From positions 6,200,001 through 6,264,000 of the forward strand of contig NZ_CP072941.1 of assembly GCF_018069625.1 (NCBI RefSeq): a stretch of DNA of 64,000 bases, read 5' to 3'. Position 1 is the first letter of the stretch, and the number at the start of each line of letters is the position of its first letter. This stretch comes from Streptomyces yatensis (GTDB lineage: Bacteria; Actinomycetota; Actinomycetes; Streptomycetales; Streptomycetaceae). The position numbers and the translations under genes are program-made. The notes beneath the pieces are model-generated. The model was not told where the DNA came from and ran no database searches. It saw nothing but the letters and a program-made list of their open reading frames with translations. Shown here one piece after another: positions 20,853 through 29,540 of this stretch.

Positions 20853-21527
20853 GTGACTGCCGCTCCTCACTCCTCACTGCGCGAACGCAAGAAGCGGCGC
20901 ACCCGCCAGGCCCTGATAGACACCGCGCTGGAGCTGTTCACCCGGCGCGGCTTCGGCGGGGTGACGCTGGATGAGCTGTGCGAGGAGGTGGAGGTCTCCA
21001 AGCGCACCTTCTTCCGCACCTTCACCAGCAAGGAAGATGTCGCGATGGCCCCCGACCAGGACCTGTGGCGGGCCTTCCTGGAGGAGCTGGAGACCGCGGA
21101 CCCGGGCACGCTGCCCGTGGTGGAGCTGGGGCGGGACGCGCTGCTGGCCGCGCTGGAGCGGATGGACGACGAGGGCTGGGCCCGGCGGATGCTGCTCAGC
21201 CGGCGGCTGGCCGAGCGGACCCCCTCGATGGGCGCCCACGGTCTGCAGTTCTGCGAGGCCACCACGCAGCAGGCGCTGGAGATCCTGCACCGCAGGTTCG
21301 GCCTCGGAGGGCCGGGCGATCTGCGGCCGCGGCTGGCCGTGGACATGCTGATCGCCGCGTTCCACGGGGCGCTGGCGAGTTGGGTGGCACAGGCCGAAGA
21401 GGCGACTGACGCGGTACGTGACGAGCCGCCCACCACGGAGGAGCTGGCCGCCCGCCTCCGCGAGGCCGTCGCCGCCCTCCCCGGCAGCCTCGCGCTGCCC
21501 ACCACGCCCGGCGGGGACGGCGGTTGA
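20853..21527 (+). CDS. TetR-family transcriptional regulator
   Basis: A 224-residue regulator. The DNA-binding domain at about 10-60 reads RERKKRRTRQALIDTALELF, then RGFGGVTLDELCEEVEVSKRTFFRTF. The C-terminal ligand domain is all-helical with no motif I can tie to a ligand. The GTG at 20853 is chosen because it begins just before the basic arm and has a -10-like TACACT 7 bases upstream, suggesting a leaderless message. An earlier ATG would add 25 residues and overlap the operator. It is divergent from the quinone oxidoreductase and probably its repressor. Confidence 0.83.
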   Translation: MTAAPHSSLRERKKRRTRQALIDTALELFTRRGFGGVTLDELCEEVEVSKRTFFRTFTSKEDVAMAPDQDLWRAFLEELETADPGTLPVVELGRDALLAALERMDDEGWARRMLLSRRLAERTPSMGAHGLQFCEATTQQALEILHRRFGLGGPGDLRPRLAVDMLIAAFHGALASWVAQAEEATDAVRDEPPTTEELAARLREAVAALPGSLALPTTPGGDGG

Positions 21528-21749
21528 TGTTCGGGCCTGGCCGCCCGTGTACGGCCCCTGCGGCTTCGCGTCGCCTCGGGCGGCCTGCCGCCGTGCGCGG
21601 TTGATGAGTGACGCCCCACGTCGGCCTGCCCTTGGGGCCCGCGCCCTCTGCGCCGGCGACGGCTGACGGCAGCCGGACCAGGCCGCCCGTGGCCGGCCCA
21701 AGTGGCCCGCCCACGGCGGTGCCCCCGCCTTCCGCCCCGCGGGCCACGG

Positions 21750-22151
21750 TCACATGAAGGCGATCAGCAGGCCGAGGCCGAGGAACAGCGAGCCCATCAG
21801 GATCATGCCCAGCGCCGGGCCCACCAACTGGCGCCGCATGTCCACCCGCGCCTTGTGCGAGCTGCCCGGGAGGTACACCACGCCCACTCTCCGGCCGGTC
21901 GCCAGCCCCATCCCGACGCCCTGGATCGCGGTCTTGAACTCCACCACATAGCCCTGGTGGTCGTGGAACCGGATGACCGGCGTCTGGATCGTGCTGTCGT
22001 CCCTGCGGCTCACGACGTTGGCGACCACCAGCCCCTCCGTACGGAGCCCCTCGCGACGCAGCCGTCGCACCAGCCGGACGTCGCGGACGGCGCAGGCGTA
22101 GGTGAGCAGGCCGACCGCGATACACAGCAGATCGGCTCCGGGCACGGCCAT
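21750..22151 (-). CDS. DUF3592-type membrane protein
   Basis: A 133-residue protein with an N-terminal transmembrane helix, a central beta-rich part (RTEGLVVANVVSRR, TPVIRFHDHQGYVVEFKT, RVGVVYLPGSSHKARVD) and a C-terminal helix (GMILMGSLFLGLGLLIAF). This helix-domain-helix layout with a final YLP-P-like strand is that of DUF3592 proteins, whose function is unknown. The ATG at 22151 has GAGGCGG upstream. It converges on the TetR gene and is divergent from the carboxypeptidase gene. Confidence 0.7.
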   Translation of the reverse strand: MAVPGADLLCIAVGLLTYACAVRDVRLVRRLRREGLRTEGLVVANVVSRRDDSTIQTPVIRFHDHQGYVVEFKTAIQGVGMGLATGRRVGVVYLPGSSHKARVDMRRQLVGPALGMILMGSLFLGLGLLIAFM

Positions 22152-22170
22152 CGCTGAACCGCCTCTCGTC

Positions 22171-22215
22171 GTGTTCGGAGTGTTCGGAGTGTTCAAAGCG
22201 TTCGGAGTGTTCGCA
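22171..22215. repeat. 9-bp tandem repeat, five copies
   Basis: GTGTTCGGA is repeated with period 9: two perfect copies, then GTGTTCAAA, GCGTTCGGA and GTGTTCGCA. It lies 20 bases upstream of the DUF3592 start and may vary in copy number between strains. Confidence 0.75.
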
Positions 22216-22325
22216 TCCCTGTGTTCGCGTCCCCTGCCTACCACAGGAGACGCGTCGATCCGGAGCTTCGGTTGCCGCCCGCGCGCTCTGTCGCGAAATG
22301 ACGGCGTGCGGGATCCTCCCGTGAC

Positions 22326-23909
22326 ATGAGCAGACCCATGAAGCGTCGTGTGAGCGGCTGGATCTGGCCCCTCGTCATCGGACTCGCCTGCACCCTCACC
22401 TGGAGCTCGCCCGCCGGTGCGGACACCTCCCGCGCCGGGATCGGCGACGCCCTCGACACCATCCTCGCCGACCCCCTGCTGAAGGGCGGCGCGGCCGGGG
22501 TGGTGGTCGCCGACGCCGACTCCGGCGCCGCCCTCTACCGGCACCGGGCCGACGACCGGCTGATGCCCGCCTCCAACACCAAGCTGTTCACCTCGGCCGC
22601 CGCCATGGGGCTGCTCGGCCCCGACCACCGCTTCGGCACCGATGTGCTGACCGACGGCAGCCGCCACGGCCGTACGCTCCGGGGCGATCTGTATCTGCGC
22701 GGCACCGGCGATCCCACGATGCTGGCCGGGGACTACGACCGCCTGGCCAAGAGCGTCGCCGACGCGGGCTTCACCAAGGTCACCGGGCGGCTGATCGCCG
22801 ATGACACCCGCTTCGACGCGCAGCGGGTGGGCCGCTCCTGGGCGGCCGACGACGAGTCCTCGTACTACGCGGCGCAGATCTCCGCGCTGACGCTCGCCCC
22901 GGACACCGACTACGACGCGGGCAGCGTCATCGTGGAGGTGGCCCCGGGCGCGGCCGCCGGCGACCGGCCGAAGGTCACCGTCACGCCGCCGAACTCCTAC
23001 GTACGGATCGACAACCGCGCGACCACCGGAAACGGCGGCCTCACCGTCGAGCGCGGGCACGGCTCCAACACCATCACCGTCAGCGGCGCGATTCCGGCCG
23101 GGGCGGCGACCGCCAAGGAGTGGGTCAGCGTCTGGGAGCCCACCGGCTACGCCGCCTCGGTCTTCGCCGACGCCCTCGACCGGCACGGCGTCCGCGTGGC
23201 CGGGCCCACCCGCGTGGGCCGGGCCGCTCCGGCGGACGCCCGGACGCTCGCCGAGCACCGCTCCATGCCGCTCAAGGAGCTGCTGATCCCCTTCATGAAG
23301 CTGTCCAACAACATCCACGCCGAGGCGCTCACCAAGGCCATCGGCTATGCGACGGCCGGTCGCGGCACCTGGGACGCGGGGCTCTCCGCCATCGCCGACT
23401 GGCTGAAGAAGCAGGGCGTGGACACCGGCGCGGTGCGCCAGGTCGACGGCTCGGGGCTGTCCCGGATGGACAACATCGCGGCCGGGCGCCTCACCGAACT
23501 GCTGCTGTCGGTGCGCGACGAGCCCTGGTACGCCGACTGGTACGCCTCGCTGCCGGTGGCCTGCGCCCCGGACCGGTTCGTCGGAGGCACGCTGCGGACG
23601 CGGATGTGCGCCACCCCGGCGGCCGGCAACGCACGCGGCAAGACCGGCTCCCTGACCGGCGCCTCCGCGCTCTCCGGCTATGTCACCGACGCGGACGGCA
23701 GGGAGCTGGTCTACAGCGTCGTCCTCAACAACTACCTCGCGGATTCGGTGAAGAGTCTGGAGGACGCGATCGTGGTGACGCTCGCGAAGTCCGGAGCGGG
23801 CCATGCGGAGGCGGTGCGGCCCCGTGCCGTACGGGGCGCCACGGCCGACGCCGGACCCACGGCCGACGCCGGACTCGAATGCGCCTGGGCCAAGCCCCGG
23901 CGCTGCTGA
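22326..23909 (+). CDS. D-alanyl-D-alanine carboxypeptidase/endopeptidase (PBP4, S13 family)
   Basis: A 527-residue exported class C penicillin-binding protein that trims or cleaves peptidoglycan cross-links. A signal peptide (basic MSRPMKRR, hydrophobic WIWPLVIGLACTLTW, cleavage near GADT) is followed by the serine-peptidase domain. The active-site SxxK is PASNTKLF (Ser83, Lys86), the SxN motif is KLSNNIHAE and the KTG motif is RGKTGSL. The insertion between the first and second motif is as in DacB. The ATG at 22326 lacks a good ribosome site; the ATG four codons later is an alternative. The last 45 residues, after VVTLAKSG, are an Ala/Pro-rich tail of low complexity. Confidence 0.9.
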   Translation: MSRPMKRRVSGWIWPLVIGLACTLTWSSPAGADTSRAGIGDALDTILADPLLKGGAAGVVVADADSGAALYRHRADDRLMPASNTKLFTSAAAMGLLGPDHRFGTDVLTDGSRHGRTLRGDLYLRGTGDPTMLAGDYDRLAKSVADAGFTKVTGRLIADDTRFDAQRVGRSWAADDESSYYAAQISALTLAPDTDYDAGSVIVEVAPGAAAGDRPKVTVTPPNSYVRIDNRATTGNGGLTVERGHGSNTITVSGAIPAGAATAKEWVSVWEPTGYAASVFADALDRHGVRVAGPTRVGRAAPADARTLAEHRSMPLKELLIPFMKLSNNIHAEALTKAIGYATAGRGTWDAGLSAIADWLKKQGVDTGAVRQVDGSGLSRMDNIAAGRLTELLLSVRDEPWYADWYASLPVACAPDRFVGGTLRTRMCATPAAGNARGKTGSLTGASALSGYVTDADGRELVYSVVLNNYLADSVKSLEDAIVVTLAKSGAGHAEAVRPRAVRGATADAGPTADAGLECAWAKPRRC

Positions 23910-23947
23910 GCGCTCCGCGGGAGGTGTCGCGAGGTGCGGTCGTTCCT

Positions 23948-24003
23948 CCGCGGCTGTGTCGTGGCCGGCCACGCGGCGGAGCCGCATATCGACACAGCCG
24001 CGG
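23948..24003. terminator. Bidirectional terminator between PBP4 and alpha-xylosidase genes
   Basis: A perfect 14-base inverted repeat (CCGCGGCTGTGTCG at 23948 and its complement ending at 24003) encloses two smaller dyads, TGGCCGGCCA and GCGGC-GGA-GCCGC. It lies between two convergent genes ending at 23909 and 24019. Confidence 0.8.
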
Positions 24004-24012
24004 CGGAGCCGC
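23970..24012. repeat. Recurrent intergenic motif with GCGGC-GGA-GCCGC core
   Basis: The core dyad occurs at 23973-23985 and 24000-24012. The 20-mer CACGCGGCGGAGCCGCATAT (23970-23989) recurs exactly at 39525-39544. It looks like a dispersed REP-like intergenic element of this genome. Confidence 0.65.
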
Positions 24013-24018
24013 ACATCG

Positions 24019-26286
24019 TCAGAGCGACAGCGTCAGCGCCGCCGTTCCCGCCGCCGCCTCGGCCGACGGGCCGCCGGCCACCTCCAGCCGCCAGGGCGCC
24101 GAGGTGCCGGTGGCCTCGGCGCGCAGCTCCGCCCCGTCCCGGACGACGGTGAAGGTGGCGGCCGTCGTGCCGTCCGGCCGCGGCACCCGCACCGTGACCG
24201 GGCGGCCCGCCGCCGGTTCGTACACCCGCAGGGTGATCCCGTCCGCCCAGTCGGCGTCGGGGCGGTCGTCGGCCGCCCCGAACGGGATCACCGCTCCGGG
24301 CCGGGCCAGCAGCGGGACGCTGAGGAAGCCGTGGGTCTCGCGCACCCAGCGCGGGCCGTGCACCGTCCGCCCGCTGGACACATGTGTCCAGACGCCGTCG
24401 GGCACGTAGTAGCTCACCTCGCCCTCGTCGTCGAAGACCGGGGCGACCAGCAGCTCCCCGCCGAGCATGTACTGCCGCTCCAGACCCGCGCATCCCGGGT
24501 CGTCGGGGAACTCCAGGACCATGGCGCGCATCACCGGGACGCCCTCGGTGTGCGCCTGCCGCGCCGCCTCGTACAGATACGGCATCAGCCGCAGCTTCAG
24601 CCGGGTGAAGTGGCGCAGCACCTCGACCGACTCCTCGTCGAAGTGCCACGGCACCCGGTAGGAGGACGAGCCGTGCAGTCTGCTGTGCGAGGACAGCAGC
24701 CCGAAGGCGATCCACCGCTTGAACAGGGCCGGGTCCGGGGTGCCCTCGAAGCCGCCGATGTCATGGCTCCAGAAGCCGAAGCCGGAAAGACCCAGCGAGA
24801 GCCCGCCGCGCAGCGATTCGGCCATCGCCTCGTAGGTGGACTCGCAGTCGCCGCCCCAGTGCACCGGGAACCGCTGGCCGCCCGCCGTGGCCGAGCGCGC
24901 GAAGACCACCGCCTCGCGCTCACCGCGCCGCTCGCGCAGCGCCTCGTGGACGGTGCGGTTGTAGAGGTGGGTGTAGTAGTTGTGCATCCGCTCGGGGTCG
25001 GAGCCGTCCGCGTACACCACATCCAACGGCACCCGCTCGCCGAAGTCGGTCTTGAAGCAGTCCACGCCCATGTCCAGCAGCGCGGTCAGCTTGGCCGCGT
25101 ACCAGGCGCGGGCGTCGGGGCTGGTGAAGTCCACCAGCGCCATGCCCGGCTGCCACAGGTCCCACTGCCACACCGAGCCGTCCGGCCGCTTGAGCAGATG
25201 GCCGGCCGCCTTGCCCTCGGCGAAGAGCGGGGAGCGCTGGCCGATGTACGGATTGATCCAGACGCAGATGCGCAGGTCCCGTTCGCGCAGCCGGCGCAGC
25301 ATGCCCTCCGGGTCGGGGAAGACCCGCGGATCCCAGGTGAAGTCGCACCACTGGTACTCGCGCATCCAGAAGCAGTCGAAGTGGAAGACGGACAGCGGCA
25401 GTCCGCGCTCGGCCATGCCGTCGACGAAGCCGGTGACCGTCTCCTCGTCGTAGGAGGTGGTGAAGGAGGTGGACAGCCACAGCCCGAAGGACCAGGCGGG
25501 CGGCAGCGCGGGGCGGCCGGTGAGTGCGGTGTAGCGGCGCAGGATCTCCTTGGGGGTGGGGCCGTGGATGACGTAGTACGTGAGCTCCTGGTCCCGGGCG
25601 CTGAACTGGATCCGGGAGACCGCCTCCGAGCCGACCTCGAAGGAGACCCGCCCGGGGTGGTCGACGAAGACGCCGTAGCCCGCGTCGGTGAGGAAGAACG
25701 GGACGTTCTTGTACGCCTGTTCGGTGGCGGTGCCGCCGTCGGCGTTCCAGATGTCGGTGGCCTGGCCGTTCCGCACCAGCGGGCCGAAGCGCTCGCCGAG
25801 GCCGTAGACGGAGGTGCCGACCCGCAGCGCGAGCCGTTCGCGCAGGTGGTGGTGGCCGTCGGGGGTCTCCATGATGCCCATGTCCTTGGCGCCGCTGCTG
25901 GTGAGCGTGCGCCCGGCCGCCTCGAAGTCCATCCGCCAGGGCCCGGTGCGGGCGAAGCGCACCGAGAGCGCGCCCGAGGTGAGCCGGGCCTCCTCGGCGT
26001 CGCGGCTCACCTCGGCGGCGCACTCCTGGCGGGCGATCTCGAAGGACGGGCCGCGCTCCACCCCGCCGGCGAAGTGGGTGATCCGGACGGCGATGACATC
26101 GGGCATGGGGGAGGTGCAGGTCAGGGTGAGGGCGGGGCCCTTGAGCAGATCGCCGCGGTGGCGGACGGGATGGGTGGGGGCGTGGACGGTGAGGGTGCCG
26201 GGGCAGGTCTCCACATCGAGCACCCCCTGCGGGTACGCGGCGCGGACGCCCTCGCGCAGCCGCCAGTAGCCGTCGCTGAACTTCAT
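24019..26286 (-). CDS. Alpha-xylosidase, glycoside hydrolase family 31 (YicI-like)
   Basis: A 755-residue cytoplasmic GH31 enzyme that releases alpha-linked xylose from oligosaccharides. The nucleophile is Asp414 in CFKTDFGERVP and the acid/base is Asp480 in HWGGDCESTYEAMAESLRGG. Both contexts and positions match the E. coli YicI enzyme (416 and 482, from memory). The N-terminal beta-sandwich and C-terminal beta domains are complete, and there is no signal peptide. The ATG at 26286 is preceded by GAGGAGG. It is the last gene of an operon with a binding protein and two permeases, ending at 24019. This implies import of xyloside oligosaccharides (for example from xyloglucan) followed by internal cleavage. 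A related alpha-glucosidase activity cannot be excluded. Confidence 0.9.
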   Translation of the reverse strand: MKFSDGYWRLREGVRAAYPQGVLDVETCPGTLTVHAPTHPVRHRGDLLKGPALTLTCTSPMPDVIAVRITHFAGGVERGPSFEIARQECAAEVSRDAEEARLTSGALSVRFARTGPWRMDFEAAGRTLTSSGAKDMGIMETPDGHHHLRERLALRVGTSVYGLGERFGPLVRNGQATDIWNADGGTATEQAYKNVPFFLTDAGYGVFVDHPGRVSFEVGSEAVSRIQFSARDQELTYYVIHGPTPKEILRRYTALTGRPALPPAWSFGLWLSTSFTTSYDEETVTGFVDGMAERGLPLSVFHFDCFWMREYQWCDFTWDPRVFPDPEGMLRRLRERDLRICVWINPYIGQRSPLFAEGKAAGHLLKRPDGSVWQWDLWQPGMALVDFTSPDARAWYAAKLTALLDMGVDCFKTDFGERVPLDVVYADGSDPERMHNYYTHLYNRTVHEALRERRGEREAVVFARSATAGGQRFPVHWGGDCESTYEAMAESLRGGLSLGLSGFGFWSHDIGGFEGTPDPALFKRWIAFGLLSSHSRLHGSSSYRVPWHFDEESVEVLRHFTRLKLRLMPYLYEAARQAHTEGVPVMRAMVLEFPDDPGCAGLERQYMLGGELLVAPVFDDEGEVSYYVPDGVWTHVSSGRTVHGPRWVRETHGFLSVPLLARPGAVIPFGAADDRPDADWADGITLRVYEPAAGRPVTVRVPRPDGTTAATFTVVRDGAELRAEATGTSAPWRLEVAGGPSAEAAAGTAALTLSL

Positions 26287-26299
26287 GCGGCCCTCCTCG

Positions 26300-27139
26300 T
26301 CATTTGACCGCGCCCATGGCGATGCCACGGGTCAGGGTCCGCTGGAAGATCAGGAAGAAGCAGAACGCGGGGAGCACCCCGAGCAGGGCCGCCGCGTTGG
26401 TCATGGTGGCGTCCATCAGCCGCTGGCCCTGGAGGACGCCGAGCGCCACCGAGACCGTCTGGTTGTCGTTGGAGATCAGCATCACCAGGGGCAGCAGGAA
26501 CTCGTTCCAGGTCCAGATGAAGAAGAAGACCAGCAGCACCCCGAGGGTGGGGCGGCTGACCGGCACCACCACCCGCCACAGCACCTGCCACTTGTTGGCG
26601 CCGTCGATCCGGGCCGCCTCGATGACCTCCTTGGGGAAGGCGCCGAGCACGGAGGAGAGCAGATAGGTGCCGAAGGCCGACTGGATCACGGTGAAGACGA
26701 TGATCACGCTCAGCCGGGTGTCGTACAGGCCCACCTGCTTGGACAGGTAGTAGACGGGATAGACCAGGGCCTCCTGCGGCAGCATGTTGGCCAGCACGAA
26801 GAAGGCCAGCACCCAGGGGCGGCCCCTGACCCGCCCGATGCCGATCGCATACGCGTTGAGCACCGACAGCAGCGCGGCGAGCACCGCCACCGAGCCCGAT
26901 ATCAGCGCTGAGTTGAAGAGCTTCCGGCCGAAGTCCACCCGCTGCCAGAAGTCCCGCAGCCCGTCCAGATGGATCCCCTCGGGCAGGCTCAGCGGGCCGT
27001 TCGCCGAGTACTCCGCGGGCGATTTCACCGCGTTGAGGGCCACCACGAGAAACGGCAGCACCATGAGAGCGGCCGCCACGGTCAGCGCGGCCAAGACGGG
27101 GTAGCGGGTGGGCGCGCGATGTCCCTTGACGGCGTTCAC
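26300..27139 (-). CDS. Sugar ABC transporter permease (MalG type)
   Basis: A 279-residue inner-membrane permease with six predicted helices and the cytoplasmic EAA loop EAARIDGANKWQVLWRVVVP that docks the ATPase. The GTG at 27139 overlaps the stop of the preceding permease by four bases (GTGA), indicating translational coupling. It precedes the alpha-xylosidase gene by 13 bases. No ATP-binding subunit is present in the operon. In Streptomyces a shared ATPase, MsiK, usually fills this role. Confidence 0.92.
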   Translation of the reverse strand: MNAVKGHRAPTRYPVLAALTVAAALMVLPFLVVALNAVKSPAEYSANGPLSLPEGIHLDGLRDFWQRVDFGRKLFNSALISGSVAVLAALLSVLNAYAIGIGRVRGRPWVLAFFVLANMLPQEALVYPVYYLSKQVGLYDTRLSVIIVFTVIQSAFGTYLLSSVLGAFPKEVIEAARIDGANKWQVLWRVVVPVSRPTLGVLLVFFFIWTWNEFLLPLVMLISNDNQTVSVALGVLQGQRLMDATMTNAAALLGVLPAFCFFLIFQRTLTRGIAMGAVK

Positions 27140-28068
27140 CGGTCCTCCGCCCGGGTTTGCAGGCGCAAGGCCACCAGGGCCAGCGCCAGGATGATCACGG
27201 TGAGGGCGGTGGAGACCGCGGAGCCGTAGCCGACCTGCGTCTTCTCGAAGAAGGACTGGAAGGAGAAGTACGAGGGGACATTGGTGGCCCCACCGGGCCC
27301 GCCCTTGGTGAGCACATACACCGCGCCGAAGACCTTCAGCGCCGCGATGGTGCACCACAGCAGCACGACGGAGATCTCCGGGCGGATCTGCGGCAGCGTC
27401 ACATGCCAGAACCGCCGCCACCACGAGGCCCCGTCCAGCTCGGCCGCCTCGTGCAGGGACGGATCGGCGCGCTGCAGCCCCGCCATGAAGACCACCAGCG
27501 GAAAGCCGAGCTGGACCCACACCATCACGGCCATCACGCTGTACAGCGCGAAGTCCGGGTCGCCCAGCCAGTCATGGCGCAGCGAGCCGAGGCCGACGGC
27601 GTCCAGCGCCTCGTTCAGCGCGCCGCCCTCCGGGGCCAGGATCCAGCTCCAGACGATCCCGGCCACCGCGATCGGCAGGACCTGCGGCAGATAGAAGCAG
27701 GCGCGCAGCACGCTCGCGGTGCGGGTGCCGATGTGCTTGGCGATGTAGTCGAAGAGCGCGGCGGCCAGCACCAGGCCCAGCGCGGTGGGGAGCACCGCCA
27801 TCGCCACCACCATGGCGAGGCTGTGCCGGAAGGACTCCCAGAAGGCGGAGTCGTCCAGCAGGGCGCGGTAGTTGTCGAGACCGGCCCACTTCGGGCTGCC
27901 CACCCCCTGCCAGTGGGTGAGGCTGATCCCGGTGTTCATCAGGAACGGGACGACGATGACGGCGAGGAAGGCGAGCGCGCCGGGGAGCAGGAAGAGGGCG
28001 TACGGATACTCGCGGCGGCGCCCTTGTACGGCGTGGCTGTCCGGTACGCCGGGGCTGTGGGTGCTCAT
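27136..28068 (-). CDS. Sugar ABC transporter permease (MalF type)
   Basis: A 310-residue permease whose first helix follows a cytoplasmic arm (REYPYALFLLPGALAFLAVIVVP). The EAA loop is EAAELDGASWWRRFWHVTLP. The ATG at 28068 lies 7 bases after the stop of the binding-protein gene. It pairs with the next permease to form the channel of the xyloside importer. Confidence 0.92.
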   Translation of the reverse strand: MSTHSPGVPDSHAVQGRRREYPYALFLLPGALAFLAVIVVPFLMNTGISLTHWQGVGSPKWAGLDNYRALLDDSAFWESFRHSLAMVVAMAVLPTALGLVLAAALFDYIAKHIGTRTASVLRACFYLPQVLPIAVAGIVWSWILAPEGGALNEALDAVGLGSLRHDWLGDPDFALYSVMAVMVWVQLGFPLVVFMAGLQRADPSLHEAAELDGASWWRRFWHVTLPQIRPEISVVLLWCTIAALKVFGAVYVLTKGGPGGATNVPSYFSFQSFFEKTQVGYGSAVSTALTVIILALALVALRLQTRAEDR

Positions 28069-28075
28069 CGGGAGC

Positions 28076-29380
28076 TCATCCCTTCGGCGCGCCCGCGTCG
28101 TACGCCTTCTTCAGCGCGTCCAGATACGCCTCGGGATCCGCGCTGCCGGTGATCAGCTTCTGGGTCTCGGAGACGAGGGTGTCGTAGAAGCCGGGGACCG
28201 GCCAGTCGGGGTAGAAGGCCAGGCCGTCGCCGTCGGCGTAGGCGGTGAAGTCCTGGATCAGGCGCTTGGACTGGGGATCGGTGATCGCCGACGGATCGGC
28301 GGCCACGGGCACGCCGCCGTGGTTGCCGAGGGTGTTCTGGATGCCCTTCTTCATCGTGATGTCGATGAAGTCGTAGGCGAGCTCCTTGTTCTTGGCGCCC
28401 TTGGGGACGACCCAGAGATTGCCGCCGGAGCCGAGCGTGAGCTTGGAGCCGGGGAAGGGGAAGGTGCCCCACTGGTCCTTCATCTCGGAGGTGAAGCGGC
28501 CGAACCACCAGCTGCCGGAGAAGAACATCGGGTACTTCCCCGCGATGAAGGCCGCGCCCGCGTCCTCGGCTTTCGCCCCGCTCGAACTCTTGGCGACATA
28601 GCCCTTCTTCACCCAGTCGGCGAAGGTGGTGGCGCCATAGGTCCAGGCGGCGTCGTGGAAGTCCGGCTTGCCCTGGTACTGCTCGTAGGCGTCCACCCAG
28701 GACCGGTCGGCCTTGGTGAGGGCGAGCTGGTAGACGTACTGGTGGGCGGGGTATTCGGCGCCCGCGCTGGCGAGCGGGGTGACGCCCTTGTCCTGGAACG
28801 CCTGGAGGGCGGCGGTGAATTCGGCGAAGGTGGTCGGGACCTTGATGTGGTGCTTCGCGAAGAGGGTCTTGTTGTAGAAGACCATCGTGTACTCGGCGTA
28901 GTTGGGAATCCCGTACCAATTGCCGGAGCCCATCACGCCCTGGGCGTCGTAGCGGCTGGTGGTGCGCACCCCGGGGCTGAGCGGCTTGTCCCAGCCGTGT
29001 TTGGTGACCTGGGGCGTGAGGTCGGTGAGGAGGCCCTGTTTGGAGAGCAGCCCGGTGGTGGCGTTGCCCTTGTTGTACTCCATCAGGTCGGGTGCGTCAC
29101 CGGAGTTGAGGACCATCGAGGCGGTCTTCTGGATCTGTTCGAAGCCCTTCTCCTCGACCTTCACCGTGACGCCCGGATGGCTCTTCTTGAACTCCGCGAT
29201 CGCCTGCTTCCAGGCGATGCCCATGGCGCTGTTGGGCGCCTCGTAGTGCCACAGCCTGAGCGACTTGCCGTCCCCGGCCTCGTCCCCGCCGCCCCCGCAA
29301 CCCGCCATGACCAGGGCTCCCGCGAGTGCGGCCGCGATGAAGGCCACCGTTCGTTTCGTCCGTTTCCGTGCCGTCAACAT
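28076..29380 (-). CDS. Sugar-binding lipoprotein of the xyloside ABC importer
   Basis: A 434-residue extracellular solute-binding protein. The signal peptide ends in the lipobox LVMAGCGGG (cysteine near residue 28). The mature protein has the family pattern LRLWHYEAPNSAMGIAWKQA, with YNKTLFAKHHIKVPTTFAE and a C-terminal lobe ending DAGAPKG. The ATG at 29380 has GGAGGCAG upstream; an earlier in-frame start would add 14 residues before the signal peptide. As first gene of the operon it lies about 75 bases downstream of a promoter with two operators. Its substrate is inferred from the GH31 enzyme in the same operon. Confidence 0.9.
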   Translation of the reverse strand: MLTARKRTKRTVAFIAAALAGALVMAGCGGGGDEAGDGKSLRLWHYEAPNSAMGIAWKQAIAEFKKSHPGVTVKVEEKGFEQIQKTASMVLNSGDAPDLMEYNKGNATTGLLSKQGLLTDLTPQVTKHGWDKPLSPGVRTTSRYDAQGVMGSGNWYGIPNYAEYTMVFYNKTLFAKHHIKVPTTFAEFTAALQAFQDKGVTPLASAGAEYPAHQYVYQLALTKADRSWVDAYEQYQGKPDFHDAAWTYGATTFADWVKKGYVAKSSSGAKAEDAGAAFIAGKYPMFFSGSWWFGRFTSEMKDQWGTFPFPGSKLTLGSGGNLWVVPKGAKNKELAYDFIDITMKKGIQNTLGNHGGVPVAADPSAITDPQSKRLIQDFTAYADGDGLAFYPDWPVPGFYDTLVSETQKLITGSADPEAYLDALKKAYDAGAPKG

Positions 29381-29438
29381 CCGCTGCCTCCGGGAGGGTG
29401 GGAAGGAATGGCGCACGTGCAACGTTCGTCGAGGTTCG

Positions 29439-29452
29439 TCGAAGCGCTTCGA
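29439..29452. promoter_or_regulatory. LacI-type operator TCGAAGCGCTTCGA
   Basis: A perfect 14-base palindrome with central CG, as bound by LacI/GalR regulators. It lies just downstream of the -10 box of the alpha-xylosidase operon promoter, a position that would block initiation. No LacI gene is in this window. Confidence 0.7.
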
Positions 29453-29460
29453 TGGGGAGA

Positions 29461-29490
29461 GGTATACGAGGGGTGGGATGAATATGTCAA
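29461..29490 (-). promoter_or_regulatory. Promoter of the alpha-xylosidase/ABC operon
   Basis: On the minus strand TTGACA (29490-29485) and TATACC (29466-29461) are separated by 18 bases, a near-consensus housekeeping promoter. Start of transcription is expected near 29453, giving a leader of about 73 bases. Confidence 0.7.
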
Positions 29491-29501
29491 TGCCATTGAC
29501 A
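29485..29501. promoter_or_regulatory. Second operator TGTCAATG-C-CATTGACA over the -35 box
   Basis: A perfect 8-base inverted repeat with a single central base. Its left arm contains the -35 hexamer of the operon promoter. The sequence differs from the LacI-type palindrome nearby, so a second regulator (ROK, GntR or another family) is likely. Confidence 0.65.
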
Positions 29502-29540
29502 AAACGGGCAGGGAGCGGGCATGAGCGTTGCGGGAAGGTC

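Noticed and set aside
26300..29380. A missing ATPase gene in the sugar ABC operon as evidence of decay
   Set aside because: Streptomyces sugar importers commonly share the MsiK ATPase encoded elsewhere, so its absence in both operons here is normal.
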